Below are positions 19,540 through 32,300 of a stretch of 64,000 bases of DNA, one piece after another (the stretch's first letter is position 1; each line of letters starts with the position of its first letter). Source of the stretch: Takakia lepidozioides (lineage: Eukaryota > Streptophyta > Takakiopsida > Takakiales > Takakiaceae); assembly GCA_030704615.1 (NCBI GenBank), contig CM060731.1, forward strand, positions 83,370,756-83,434,755, read 5' to 3'. Position numbers and translations under genes: made by a program. The notes under the pieces were generated by a model. It worked only from the letters and a program-made list of their open reading frames with translations, was not told the DNA's origin and ran no database searches.

Positions 19540-20250
19540 TGTTGGTATTTCCTATCCATTGACTCATTGGTTATTGGAGCTCCACAACGAGGTGGAGTGC
19601 GGGGCAACTAAGTTGCAATAATCCAATGAAACTTCTCCAATGGGAATAAGTCAGTAGGGCTCTTACCCACGTTATTGAACACCAAGGATAGATCTTGGGA
19701 TGCGGGGCAACGCAGTTGCATTAAACAGGTGATTTGTTCTCCAGTGTGAATTTTCGGGTAGTTATTGGAATCCACAAGGATAGACCTTGGGATGCAGGGC
19801 ACATAGAGTGCAATAATCTAACCCACGTTGTAGAATTAGAATGTGTTTGATATGGCATAAGCTATGAAAGCTATGACCATCCAATTGCCAAGTAGAAGAC
19901 TTCATACGTCGTCGTTACTAATCATGTGTTGTGAGTTTCTTTTCTTCTTCACCAAGTGAAGAACCACAGGTGCAAGAATGGGAACAATGGGTTGGCTAAT
20001 ATATGCACTCTTGTTCAATGCACACTGTCGATCATCATTTGTTTCTTTTATCACATACTATATTTGTGTCTGCTCAAGCATATCTCTAGAAAAAATAAAT
20101 GTTTGTTGTATCAAGCATTCTGCAGTATACTGATGCACCCTGCATGGAGCACAACGACTTCCCGCACGGGGATTCTAACCTTAAGTCTTTTGTTATTTTC
20201 ACCTTACCCCGCTGCAACATTTCTCGTAGAGAGAGAAAAGTCAGAAGCAG
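19540..20250 (+). repeat. Probable 3' LTR (start) of element C
   Basis: Starts TGTTGGTATTTCC straight after a purine tract and after the integrase remnant, the right place for a 3' LTR. I could not find its CA end or a partner LTR, so the right boundary is arbitrary. It contains the three-unit repeat at 19567-19822. Confidence 0.45.
19567..19822 (+). repeat. Three diverged ~85-bp tandem units
   Basis: Three copies share TTATTG(G/A), CCACAA or CCAAGGATAGA, GGGATGC(G/A)GGGCA and AGTTGCAATAAT-like blocks, near 19567-19625, 19665-19725 and 19750-19822. No coding potential is seen. Confidence 0.6.
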
Positions 20251-21827
20251 TGAGGGGGTAAAAGGCGAGTTGTAGAGCAGTGGTTGCTGCTCCCCTCACA
20301 AGAGTGAAGGGCGTCAGGCACAGGAAAACCCAGAAGGGCCTCTGACCTATTTTCAGTAGATAGAAGGATACGCTGTTCCAGAGTATGGTCCTCTGAGGTT
20401 TAAAAAAGATCCAATCATTTTCAAGTCAAGAATTTCATCATGAGCTCTGCGAAATCCATGAGAGGTCCCTGCGAGTCATGAACATAGTTAGATTGTAGTT
20501 AGAAATGGTACGTCTATTTCATGGGTAGGGTCCTCGGGTATCCAATCTTTTCTGTTGACACGGGAGTCACTGGCTAGTACTCCCAGAAGCATCATGTTTA
20601 GGAGCTTTTAGACCCTTCCGGATTCGAGTCGAGGTCGTAGTCCACATTGAGCGATTTACCATGAGCTGTGCAAAACCAGGAGAGGTCCCTGCAAGCCATG
20701 TCAAGTAGTGTAGAACCAAAGTCCTTCCAAGGCTATTTTAGAGTAGAATCATCAATTTGCACCGCGCATATATCTCTTACATCATCTAGGGAATTCGAAC
20801 CCAATCCGGTGGGGGAGAATGGCGGTTTTGAAGTATTTTTTATCTGGGAACTCCAACTCTCTCCGAAGAGGGCGAGTTGGGGGGTTTTGAAATATTTTTT
20901 GGATTTTGCTTTTTATTTTTCCTCCTCTCTCCCGGAAGACTTGAACTCTTTCCGAGGAGGAAGAGCCTAAGGGGAATTATTCTCTCATCTTTTTCAAGGG
21001 AGTCGTTGACTCCAAGGGATATCACGGATACCCTAGTAGGAGGATTTTACGAACCAGAGATCCTGGATTCTCTTACACTCGGGACGAGTGTTCATCATTG
21101 GTCGCCATATATGTAGATGCATATATTGGTACACTTTTCTTTTCATATCGTATTTTATCATAAGACAAGCGGTTTCGACATTGTACTGCAAAAAATAGGG
21201 TGGTTTGTTAGTTATCTGGAAATCGTTGGTAAAGCACGTAGGAAATTAACAGTGTTTGCGACGACCATGGAGAAGAGCTCTGGCGTCAAAATGACCGTAG
21301 GAAGCTGCATCGACAGCAAGTTAGGCTGCCAATTCGGTACCAGCAACGACAAGATAATCATGTTCGAACAATATAGGACGACTGTTACAGTCCAAGATTG
21401 CGAACTCTCTTTTCTCCCGCCTTTCTAGTCCAGTAGGAGCACACGGCGAGGAGTTTGGCAATTGGAAGAATCGACATGTACAGCGATGAAATATCGCAAC
21501 AAAGCTAATGGTTGCATCGGAACGACAACGGGTCAAGACGACTTCAAAGGACGAAACGCGGACTTGTTAGCGGTGCGGGACAATTAGAGGAGACTCTGGA
21601 CAACCTATGAGTCAGTGGCAGGGTCAAAGACCCCAGAGCCACCACCAGGGATTTGATTTCCAAAAGACAACAAAAGCTTTATATAGCAAAAACGAAGAAA
21701 GGCGAAAAGCGTGACGTTTTACCATCGATGGACCTGAGAATTTACAGGCTGATACAAGGTATATAATTGTAGTTTTTCACCAAGTTTGGTGATTTATGGA
21801 GCAGCTTAGCAACGGCACCAAATTATT
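20251..21827. other. Non-coding debris with short internal duplications
   Basis: No convincing gene. There is a diverged duplication of a CATGAGCT..GAGAGGTCCCTGC block at 20440 and 20660. A second, close duplication is at 20820-20960 (GTTTTGAA(G/A)TATTTTTT followed by an AACTCTNTCCGA(A/G)GAGG block). These look like degraded repeats, possibly the rest of C's LTR. Confidence 0.5.
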
Positions 21828-22340
21828 GAGTCAGTGGCACTCACAGTAGCCGATTATTTGAGTTTTTACTTCATGGATGGATGAAAACTTGAGGAGCTGG
21901 ATGGATGAAATGACAACTCGCGCCAACTGGTCATCCATCTGGATGGATGAAAATCCAGCTTTCATTGGCCTCCAAGACTTTTCATCCATATTGAATATTA
22001 TACTATAAATCTTCCAAGGATACAATAGTTTAATGAATAGTTTTCATTAGTTTATTAGGCTCAAAAAAAGTATAAAAGAGGAGCAAGGCTTCCCTTGCTC
22101 TTCACCTAGTTCCATTGCATAGTTTTCCTCTTGCTTCATGTGTAGTTGCTTTATTAGAATTGCTTGAGGATGCCTAGGTCCTAGGGAGTGGAGCTTGAAG
22201 CTCCCTAGTATAGGAAATTTGTAGAGGACTAAGGCAAGAAGCCTAGTTCATTGTGGCCTTGAGGCCTTGTTGAATTTGAGCAAGAAGGTTGTGCAATTCC
22301 ATGTTGGGAGAGAGACCTAGAGACGAGTAGGAAAGGCCGG
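21828..22340 (+). other. LTR-like or promoter-like block with TATA box
   Basis: A TATAAAAG motif near 22071 is followed by a small inverted repeat (AGCAAGGCTTCCCTTGCT). Upstream are several copies of TGGATGGATGAAA near 21870-21950. The block ends where the MULE gene fragment G2 begins (~22341), so it may be a solo LTR or other insertion in that gene. No partner, TSD or PBS is visible. Confidence 0.3.
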
Positions 22341-22834
22341 TTATTCAAAACCAGGGGTGTCTTTAGGCTCTGCAGCGGCAGCCTTCTTCTTCGCTTCCCC
22401 TTGAGCTCCTCCAAAGACTTGGTGTGTGCCACCTTCGTCGCCGTGGCAGCCAGAGCGTTTAGGAAGCTCTCGTTGACACATTGGATGAGTATTTGGGGTT
22501 CTAACTTTGGCCTGTCGGGAAACGTCACCGCCGAATAACGTCGTGTAGGCTCGCCCTCAAATGCCAACTTCTTGGCAGAGCCAGTCCCACTCCGAACTGG
22601 CTTGGGAACCCGGACTATCGGTGACTTGGTAGCAGCAGCAGCAAGGGTAGGGCCTTGCACAAAGTCGTCGTCCGAGTCACTCCCTTCGGGCCCCTCCTAC
22701 GCCTCCTCTCGTGCCCCGCTGGTTTTCTGTTTCTATGGGGTTGCTGCAGTCCCCTGTTTCCATGTCCTTTTTTTTGCCCCTTTTTTCTTCTCATTCAACT
22801 TCTCCTGAATGCCTGGCTGAGCAAGCTCTATCGC
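22341..22834 (-). pseudogene. G2: fragment of the T-element methyltransferase-like gene
   Basis: The minus-strand translation matches the middle of the T1 gene at 40878-44745: a basic KKGAKKRT stretch, an acidic DSDDDF block, a GSAKK motif, then IQCVNESFLNALAATATK against VQCVNESFLAALDGRAAK of T1, ending in DTPGF. It breaks off at about 22341. At 22834 it abuts the inverted LTR of element R. Its upstream half is G1 at 51177-51463. The frame is disturbed in the same Pro/Lys linker that is out of frame in T1. It belongs to a third copy of the T family, the one into which R inserted. Confidence 0.8.
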
Positions 22835-23528
22835 TGTAGTGTGAAAAGAAGGGGCGTGAATCCCCTTCTGGGTGATTCTAATCTGTACTCCTCCTCAGTT
22901 GAAGGCAAAGCAAAAGGAAGGAACGTTCTAGTGATCCAACCATCTTCACATGGCTGTGGATTTCCCTTAGTTCGTTCGTGATCAGAGTTCATGCAATCCT
23001 CATCCACGCCGCAGCGGAAAAGAAGACATGGATGGGGAGTTTTGAATTGTTCTTGGTCTTGGTTCTATTTTTATACAACATCCTTGCCCTATGATCACAA
23101 CGCCAACAGTGCTGCCATGATCTTTTCTGTGATGCAACCAGCCCTATGACAGCGCTGAACACGACCCTTAATGTGAAGCTCCCTTGAGCAGTGACACGTC
23201 GGAAGCCCCCTTTTGTAATGGTGACACAGATTTAGAGGGAGGCAGCTCAGATCTGCCATGAACTGCAGGGCCACTGGTCTCTTTCAGGGTTCATGTTTTC
23301 TTCATCTTATTTCCCCAAATTGGCCATCCCCCATCAACCCCTTTTACTGAGCAGCTCTCTCCCTTCCCAAATCCTTTTCTCTCTCTCTCTAATCTTGGTC
23401 TACAGGTTCCTCACTTCTTCAACAGCAGCATATCTACCATGCAATGCAATGCACAACTCAGCCAGGCATCCAGTGCACCCAGCCTTGAAATCATCCGCGG
23501 TCACACAAGGCATAACCATCCCATTCAT

Positions 23529-23566
<38 letters not shown>

Positions 23567-24644
23567 AATGACCAGCCCTTCACACTACCTTTTTCCAAAA
23601 GAAGCCATTGCCCAAACAGCTCTCAACCTTTCTATAGGTTTCAACCAAATACCCCAACAGCCCTCTTTTCCCTTCAACTATGAACCTCAGTTGTTCATAC
23701 CCTGAGACCATGCTGGGAACTAGTTCCAAAAGAAAAACAAATCAGTGCCGGTGTTGCCTCCCCTTCCACATTATCCTTTCTCTGTTTTCAACAGTTCTAA
23801 CTAACCCTCACTGGTGTTTTCAATCAGCCAAGCTAGGCCTACATTGGTTCCAGTGTATCAATACCCAGGGCAACATTGTGTGCAGGTTCATAACACTGAA
23901 ACAAAGAACAAGAATGAAGATAAACAGTGACCATTCTGATTCAGTGACAAGCAGTCTCTCCACCACTCATTTCTCCTACTGACACTATAACATCAGGTGC
24001 ATCCATCCTTTCCCTATCCTGGTTTGAAGTTTCAGAGTCTCCATTCCATTTCCAAAACCTTTTCCTCCATCACATATCTCTACCTCCTTCTCCTCTACAT
24101 AGAGCCAGTCCTAAATCCACACCAAAACGATTTCTAAGTCACCACTCCCCCAAAAACCAAAGCCCACAGTCTACGAACTTATCTGTTTTATCCTCCAGCG
24201 AAGCGGTGGATCTGCCTGCCAAGATGGCACCTCACCATCGCCTGTCAGCAGCCACTTCAACCTATTCTCCTTGTCTTGATTCCAGTATTTATCATGCCAT
24301 GATGGCTCCTCTTCATCCTATGGAACATCCTGTGGCTTGCCAACTAAATACTCTATCCTTCTATGTGTGCAATTCTTCCCTAAGAATTGATATGGTCCTA
24401 TAGTAAGATGACACAAAAGCAGCTATAAGCTTTGATTACAGATAACCTGAGTTGCCATCCAGCCAGCACTTCACATGCCTCATCCCCTCCATTGATTGTG
24501 CCCACAACTCACTTCCTTGTGCTTCCGGCAGCTGGCCGTTTTCCTTGCTTGCTCATCTGCCCATAACTGTTTTCTTCAAGGCAATGGCGACAGCGGTGGT
24601 GCGCCGCTCTTCTTACATGCTCCTACTCCAGGAATTGATCATCA
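22835..24644 (-). repeat. LTR of element R, inverted copy, part 1 (3' end side)
   Basis: Reverse complement of 51889-53713 with few differences. The outer end at 22835 reads TGTAGTGTGAA on the plus strand, the inverse of the LTR's other end (TTCACACTACA, ending 37343), giving an 11-bp terminal inverted repeat. It is interrupted at 24644 by element A3 and resumes at 37047. Read on the minus strand, this is R's 3' LTR. Confidence 0.9.
23529..23563. repeat. (CT)n microsatellite in inverted R LTR
   Basis: About 16 CT units. The matching tract in the forward LTR (52971-53034) is about twice as long, so it is unstable since the copies were made. Confidence 0.95.
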
Positions 24645-25304
24645 TGTTAGAGGACTGTCTGGGACTTAGACACTTATACGGGATCTGTAGGGTACCCTTA
24701 ATTTTTGCACAGACTGAGACCAACAGGAGCCTTAGGGGTGACAGCAGCGCACTGTAGAGGGGGGTTACATAGCCCGTCACAGCCAACACAGCCCGTCACA
24801 GCCCGACACAGCCATCACAACCAACACAGCCCGTCACAGCCGACACAGCCACACAGCCAGTCACAGCCCGACACAGCCAAACACAGTTGCACAGCCAATC
24901 ACAGCCCGTCACAGTTTCACACAGCCAGTCACAGCTTGACACAGCTGTCACGATCATAGGGAACGGAGAGTAGGACAGGGAACGACTATGGGGAACAACA
25001 CCTGCAAATGGAACATGTTAGTTCACGGACGACGGTTAGTGAGGGAAACGGTTAGAGCCACGGGTAGGAAGATAAAGGGAGAAGCAAGGACTGAGTAGGG
25101 GGCTTTTTGGGGGGATTATTCTTGGAGGCACTGGTGGGGGAGGACTTCTTGGTCATGCAGGAGAGGGGATCGGGCAGAGATGAAGAACGGAAGCGAAGAT
25201 GGAGAGATGATGAGTAGATGCTTGTTATATGCAAAGCTGTAGTGATATTGTAGAGCACATTAGAGACACAATGGATTCGGCCTGAAACCTGATAAATCAT
25301 AATC
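24645..25304 (+). repeat. 5' LTR of A3, truncated
   Basis: Matches the first ~650 bp of the right LTR (36033-37046), including a shorter CACAGCC minisatellite at about 24770-24950, then stops in ...AAATCATAATC and jumps to GGGACATGAG just before the gag ATG. Confidence 0.9.
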
Positions 25305-25323
25305 GGGACATGAGACATGGGAC

Positions 25324-28275
25324 ATGAGTGATGAAAGAGAAGCTAGACGCCAGAAATATTCAGTAAAAAGAGAAAGCTATCTGAAAGCTAATTATCCATA
25401 TCTTTGGGAGAGAGGAATAGACATAGGGGAATCATCTGGACCTCTCACACCATTAAGATCAAAGAGTACATCACCCATACTGGAAGAACTAGAGTTGGAT
25501 GCCACTCCTTCTGTTTCTTTGCAAGAAAGATTAAGGGAATTGGTACAGGAAGAAGATCAATCACGAGGTGAAAGATCTGAGGTACATCCCTGGATAAAAG
25601 ATTTGACATAAATCTTTGATAAGAGTTGGCATGGAACACCAAAAGCATTAACTCCAGTTTCTGAAGCGGAAGGTGAAGAAGGAGAAGAGGATGTGGCAGA
25701 GCCAACGGAGAGTTCAGACTCTCCAACACCATTACAGTTGAGTTACATGAGTGAAGAAGAAACCCAAGGGCAGAACTTGGAGGATGAAAACAGAGAGAAG
25801 AAATTGGAAGAGGAAGAATATGAAGAAGTAGACCCAACAGCTGAGGTTGAGACTACAACCAGGACATCCCAACCCGTTGGACCTGGATCAAGTGGAGCAC
25901 TTGGATCACAGGCCAACGAAGGTGTCGGCTCAGGGGGATCAGGCGGGCTACCTGGATCTGGCTCTGGGGGGACAGGGAGTGTGGGAAGTAGTGCAACTGA
26001 ACCTGGGAATACTGTGAATATCGTGGGGCCGGAAGCAGGGAGTGCTCAAGGGCCACCACTTGGTGGAAGATCCACCACAAAAACAACAGGTCCAGAAGGA
26101 CCAGCACCAGCAAGGGTGCCAGCACCTGTCAGTGGGCAGAAGGTAGGGCCACAGATGGCGTTACAACCAACACGGGCAAAACCACCCTTTCCAATATATT
26201 CAGGAAAAGGGGATCCCGATGTACACATTAGCCAATTTGAGCACATGTGTATAGTGAACAATGAGAATGGCGATGATGCCAAGATGACATTGTTTCCTTG
26301 TTCACTTATCAAGAAAGCAAGTGAATGGTATGCAAGATTCCCTGATAATCATTTCCTAACCTGGAATGGCTTGAATACAACATTTCGAAATAGGTTCAGG
26401 ACAAGTAAAACTGAAGATGAAGTGTATGGAAGTTTACAACAGTTAAAGCAAAAGAAGCATGAAACTGTTGAGGAGTATATGGAAAAGATGGAATTGATGA
26501 TGAAAAAGCTGGTTGCAGTACCAGCACCCGGTTTACAGAAGACTTGGTTTGTGAGTGGACTAAGGCCAGAGTTGCAAAAGAAAGTGGATATGTTACCCCA
26601 TAATACAGTGGAGGAGGCATTTGAAACTGCAAACAGAATTGAGCAATTGGGAATGCTCAGGAGAGAGAAAAGGGATGATGAGGACTCTGAGGATGAGTCA
26701 GATGAAGAAGAAGAGCAAGAACTAAAAATGAAGAGTAAGAGAAAGGAGAAGTTGAAGAGGGATAACTATGAAAAAAGATTGGAAGAAATCTTGAAGAAGT
26801 ATGCCACAGAGGCTGCAACACATTGGAGGAAGGGTGTATGGTGTGCAAAGTGCCAGAATGAAGGCCATACCACCACAAAATGCCACATGAAGGAGAAACA
26901 CTGTACTATCTGTAAAATGGATAACCATTCTACTGAGAATTGTTACTACAACAGAAGGACAGCTGCAAGAGAACCTAGGCAAGTAAGGGTGCATCAGGTG
27001 CAGCCCCAGCCAAGAAGAAACAATGATTAGGACCACTATGGTAGGTCTGGTGGTTATAACAATGGCATGGAAGGGAGAGGTAATTCAAGAGGAAATTACC
27101 AAGGAAATTCCAGAGGCAATTATCAGGGTAATCCAAGGGGGAATTACCAGCCCGGGAATCAGGATTATAGAAATAATCCAAGAACAGACCAAGGGCGAGG
27201 ACCCAATGGTGAAGAACTATGTTACTATTGTAATCAGCCAGGACATCGCAGGGCAGCCTGTTCATTCTGGATAAGACACTAGAATGAGATGAGAGCTCCT
27301 GTGAATGAGGGCCCAGTGGTGGCAGCTCACATGGTTAGGCCATGTGTTGCACCAGAAGTAAGTACAATGATAGTAACAAGAAGCAAAGCCAAACTAATAC
27401 CTCCAGTAGTAGAGGAAGAAGATGATAATGAAGGTGGCAGTGATATGCCTGAAGATGATGAGGCTTGGAGAGATGAGAAGGAACTTCACAAGGAAGTGGC
27501 AGATACCATAAGGGAAATGCAGAAGAGTACTGATATTCCTGTGGCAGATTCCTCTGATTCTGATGGAGAGGAAGAAGGGAGTGAGGATGAAAGAAAGAAA
27601 GAAGATGCAGATATGCAAAGTAATGAAGAGACTTTGGCTGAAGTTTTATGCCAGACCAAAGCAGAAATTACCATTGGACAGCTATTAGCTGTGGCACCTT
27701 ATTGTAGGCACAGGCTGTATCAAGCAATCAATCGAATTGCCCAGGAGACAAGAAACACAGACCTGAACAGCAAGGTGACCAGTTATAATGTGAAGCCGGA
27801 AGGGCGAGAAACAGTCATGGACTTTGATGATTCTATGCCAGTAATCCAATTGAGAATTGGAAGCACAAAACTAACTGATGTACTGATAGATGGAGGTTCT
27901 GGAGTGAATATCATGACAGATCAATTAAGGAAGAAGCTTGGTCTAAGTAACATGAAACCAGCCCCATTTACAGTAACAATGGCAGATCAAAGAAGTGTAC
28001 AGCCATTGGGATTGATAAGAGGAGTTAAGATACAGATACAGAAGATGATCTTTATGATCACAGTAACTGTGTTGAAGATGGATGAAGTCATGGAGGCTTA
28101 CTCCTTATTATTGGGACGTCCGTGGCTGAAACAGGCCAGGGTATTCCATGACTGGAATTCTCAGTTACTAACCGTGCATAATGGGATACACGAGATACAA
28201 ATTACCACAAAGAAATCTAGTAGATTACCTGCTACAAGAAAACCTCGAGGAGTCAGAGAGTATGACTGGAAATGA
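25324..28275 (+). pseudogene. Gag-protease of A3
   Basis: Close copy of A1 1329-4274. It is interrupted by stops at about 25609 (GAA to TAA), 27028 (CAG to TAG), 27280 (CAG to TAG) and 28273. Gag core, CCHC knuckles and the LIDGGSGVNIM protease site are still readable. After the 28273 stop the same frame continues into RT, which shows that gag-protease-RT was originally one frame in this family. Confidence 0.88.
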
Positions 28276-29354
28276 GGACTAGATGAGGAGCAAGAAGCTA
28301 CCCTATTTGCTGCACACCCAGAGTGGGAGCAGGTTGCAGAGATGCGGCTGGAAAGCCTAAGTTGTTTAAGAGGTATCTGCTGTGGTGTAGTGACAGCAAC
28401 ACCAACTGAAGAGGAAACCAGCAGTTACCCATCACATTTCTATGAGGAAAGAGAAGGAGAAATGGAAATCCTAGAGGAACCAGCCACTGTGAGCTTACAG
28501 GATGAAGTGGTGACTGGTTGGACAATCACAGCTGATGAACAGTGAGGGAAGTGAATGTGGGAACTAAAGAGGAACCAAGGATGGTGAAAGTAGGAGCTGA
28601 TTTGGAGCCGGAATTCTTTGAAGAAGCTAAAAGCTTGTTCATCAAATACAGAGATGTATTTGCTTGGAGCTATGAGGATCTAAAAGGAATACCACCTGAA
28701 GTCTGTCAGCATAAGATTGAACTGGAACCAAGATCAGTACCAATCAAGCAGGCGAGGTACAGAATGAATCCCAACTACGCACAGAAGGTTGGAGAAGAGA
28801 TCAAGAAGTTGGCTGAGGCTAAGTTTATATACCCAATAGAGTATACAACTTGGTTGTCACCCATTGTTATAGTTCCCAAGAAGAATGGTAAACTAAGAGT
28901 ATGTGTGAACTACAAGAAGCTAATGCTTGTACGAAGAAAGATCATTTTCCTTTGTCCATTCACAGAAGCAGTATTGGACACTGTGGCAGGCCATGAGATG
29001 TACTCATTCATGGATGGCTTCAGTGGTTATAATCAAGTGCAAGTGGCAGAAGAAGACCAAGGAAAAACAGCTTTCATCACAGACTGGGATGCTTATGCAT
29101 ACAAAGTCATGCCCTTTGGACTTTGTAATGCACCAGCAACCTTTCAGAGAGTAATAAGTGAATCTTTTCATGAGTATCTGGATGATTTCATGCAGGTGTT
29201 CTTGGATGATTTCAGTGTGTACAGCTCTAAGAATGAGCACTTGCATAAATTGGAGTTATGTCTGGCCAGATGCAGGATGAGAGGTCTGGGCCTGAATCCA
29301 GAGAAGTGTATTTTCTCTGTGAACTCAGGGGTGCTTCTGGGACACATTGTGTGA
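28276..29354 (+). pseudogene. Reverse transcriptase of A3
   Basis: 28342-28545 and 28542-29354. A 1-nt loss near 28541 shifts the frame. A second pair of compensating indels near 28921-28955 changes about ten residues after CVNYKK and then restores the frame. The FLDDFS active site near 29201 is retained. It ends at a TGA at 29352 in place of a Cys codon seen in A1. Confidence 0.88.
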
Positions 29355-29369
29355 AAGAGGGGACTTCTT

Positions 29370-32300
29370 GTGGATCCCATGAAGACAGAGGCCATTAAAG
29401 CCTCTCCACCACCAGTGAATGTTAAGAGTCTAAGGAGATTCCTTGGGCAAACCAGTTATTACAGAAGATTTGTCAAAAGGTATGCACAAATAGCAGCACC
29501 ATTGAGCAAGCTACTGAAGAAAGATGCAGTGTTTGCCTGGACAGCTGAATGTCAACAGGCGTTTGAGGAACTTACACTGTCAGTAACAACTACACCTGTG
29601 CTGATTAACCCTCACTGGCATGTAGTATTTCATGTTCACTGCGATGCATCAGGAGAAGCGTTGGGAGCGGTGTTAGCCCAGAATGTTACAGGAAATATAG
29701 ATTCACCTGTGTACTATGCTAGCAGGTTGATGAACAGTGCTGAAAGGAACTATAGCACAACGGAAAGAGAAGCATTGGCAATGATCTATGCAGTGAAGAA
29801 ATTCAGGCATTACCTGTTGGGCAAGAAGTTTATGTTCTATGTGGATCACCAGGCTCTGATATACCTGGTAAACAAACCTCTGATAAGCGGAAGAATAGCA
29901 AGATGGTTGATAATCTTGCATGAGTTTGAGTTCGAGGTTGTTTACAAGCCTGGGAGACTGCATCTTGTGGCGGATCACTTGTCACGGTTATCAACAGGAG
30001 AACCAGCCACAGGAATAGATGATCAATTACCAGATGCGAGTCTATTTGCAGTGGAGGTGCAGGGAAGTGCAGATGACTGGTTAGATTGGCAGTGGCCAAT
30101 CAGATACTACCTTGCTCATGGTCAGTGCCCACCTAGTTATGGTAAGGAGCAGAGGAAGAGAATCGCTATCAAAGCTTTACCTTATACTATGGTAGGAAGC
30201 AGAATGTATAAGCTAGGACCTGATGGAGTACTAAAACGATGCTTGTACCACCATGAAGTAAATAAAGTTTTGGAGGAAGTTCATAAAGGAGTGGCTGGAG
30301 GTCATTTTGGAGAAGAGACTACCAGTAGGAAGATACTACATGCAGGTTACTGGTGGCCTACTTTGTTCAAAGATGTACACGAGTATTGTCAGAGTTGTGA
30401 TGAATGTCAGAGGCTAGGACCTTTGCAGAGATCTGGAAGGATGGCCTTGCATCCTACAATGCCTACGGAACCATTTCAGAAATGGGGACTAGACTTTGTT
30501 GGACCAATTAACCCACCAGCCAAGAATACACGGAACAGGTACATAATTACAGCCACTGATTATACTACGAAGTGGGTGGAAGCTAAAGCTTTGAGGGACA
30601 ACACAGCCAAGTCCACAGCAAGGTTCCTGTATGAGAACATACTTACACGATTTGGCTGTCCCTTAGAATTTATCAGTGATCAGGGAAGTCACTTCATGAA
30701 TGAGACCATTGAGTTGTTGACTAAAGAGTTCATGATTGTGCATAGAAAGAGTACAACATATTACCCACAGGGTAATGGGCAGGCAGAGGCTACCAACAAA
30801 ATACTATGTACTATCTTGGCTAAGATAGTCAATGCAAACAGAACGGATTGGGATACAAAGCTGCTGACAGCTTTGTGGTCATACAGGACTTCATATAAAG
30901 TCACCACTAAGTATACACCATTCCAATTAGTTTATGGTATGGAAGCCTTACTTCCAGTGGAATTCCTGTTACCTACCATGAGAACGGAGTGGGGAAAAAG
31001 AATGGAATTGCAAGATTCCATTAAGGTCAGGAAACATGAATTATACCATGTGGAAGAAGTACGTGCTGATGCAGCTGATAATATGACCAGAATTCAGATG
31101 AAGAGAAATGAACAGTTTGATGAAGGCAAGTTAAAGACTTTTAAGACGGGGGATTTGGTTCTATGGTTGCAGAAGAAAAGAAAGATTAAAGCTTCTAAGC
31201 TTAAATCACCATGGAAAGGACCTTATGTCATACAAAAGATGTATGATAACAACACCGCCATGTTACAAACCATTAACAAAGAAATGCTGGGAAGAGTCAA
31301 TGCCAATAAGTTAAAGGGATACAGTGGTATCCATGACAAACCCTTGCAGCATGATTTGCATGTTGAAACGCAAGAGCAGTCACGGGCTGCACCAGTGTTA
31401 CCAACGGAGTATGGAGCACTTGTCGCTAGGCCAAGCATATATGACCAGGGCGGGCGGCCAAGGCGAAACACAGCCTATCACAGCCCATCAAAGCGAAACA
31501 CAGCCTATCACAGCCCATCAAGGCGAAACACAGCCTATCACAGCCCATCAAGGCGAAACACAGCCTATCACAGCCCATCAAGGCGAAACACAGCCTATCA
31601 CAGCCCAGCACGGCGCAACACAGCCTATCACAGCCCAGTACGGTGCAACACAGCCTATCACAACCTACCACCGCGTGTCACAGCCTATCACAGCTTACCA
31701 CAGTGCATCACAGCCTATCACAACGTACCACAGTATGACACAGCCTGTCACAGCTCAACACAGCCTACTAGGGTTACACGATCCATAGAATCAGTGACAG
31801 GTGGACGCACAATAACTTCAGGAAAATGGCTGACGGAAGAAAAGACGGAAACCAGTTTAAAAATAGACACGTGGAAGTCAGGGCGCGACACACAGCTGAG
31901 AAGGAAGTGCAAGAACATGTGTCATAAAGAAAGAGGACAAGAACGGCCGTCAAAATGGATGGAAGGCGGACCCATTAATGAATACGGAAAAAAGGGAACG
32001 GAACAAACGGCAAGTACAGAAAAGCGAAATTCTTGTCACATGTGTGATCCTAGTGGACTATCCAGCAGGGAAAGTCCACTAAAGAAAATAAAATCTAAAA
32101 TCCAGTCACAGCGGTTACAGCCAATAGAAAGCCAGAGAAAGGATCAAGAAATTGGAGGGAAATTAAGCGCAAGAGGCGGCGTCGTTCTGAGTAACGGGCG
32201 TCTCGACGGGACAAACCATCAATGCTATAGCTTTGAAACTATGGAGGAACTAACAGACTATACGCTTGCAATATTACTTACGCAGTGGCATAGACACGAA

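Noticed and set aside
20780-20815. tRNA-like B-box (GAATTCGAACCC) suggesting a SINE
   Set aside because: No A box at the right distance, no target duplication and no A-tail recognised.
24206-24757. Conserved short proteins shared by 24206-24757 and 51800-52327 (minus)
   Set aside because: They are identical because both lie in inverted copies of the R LTR, not because of coding constraint.
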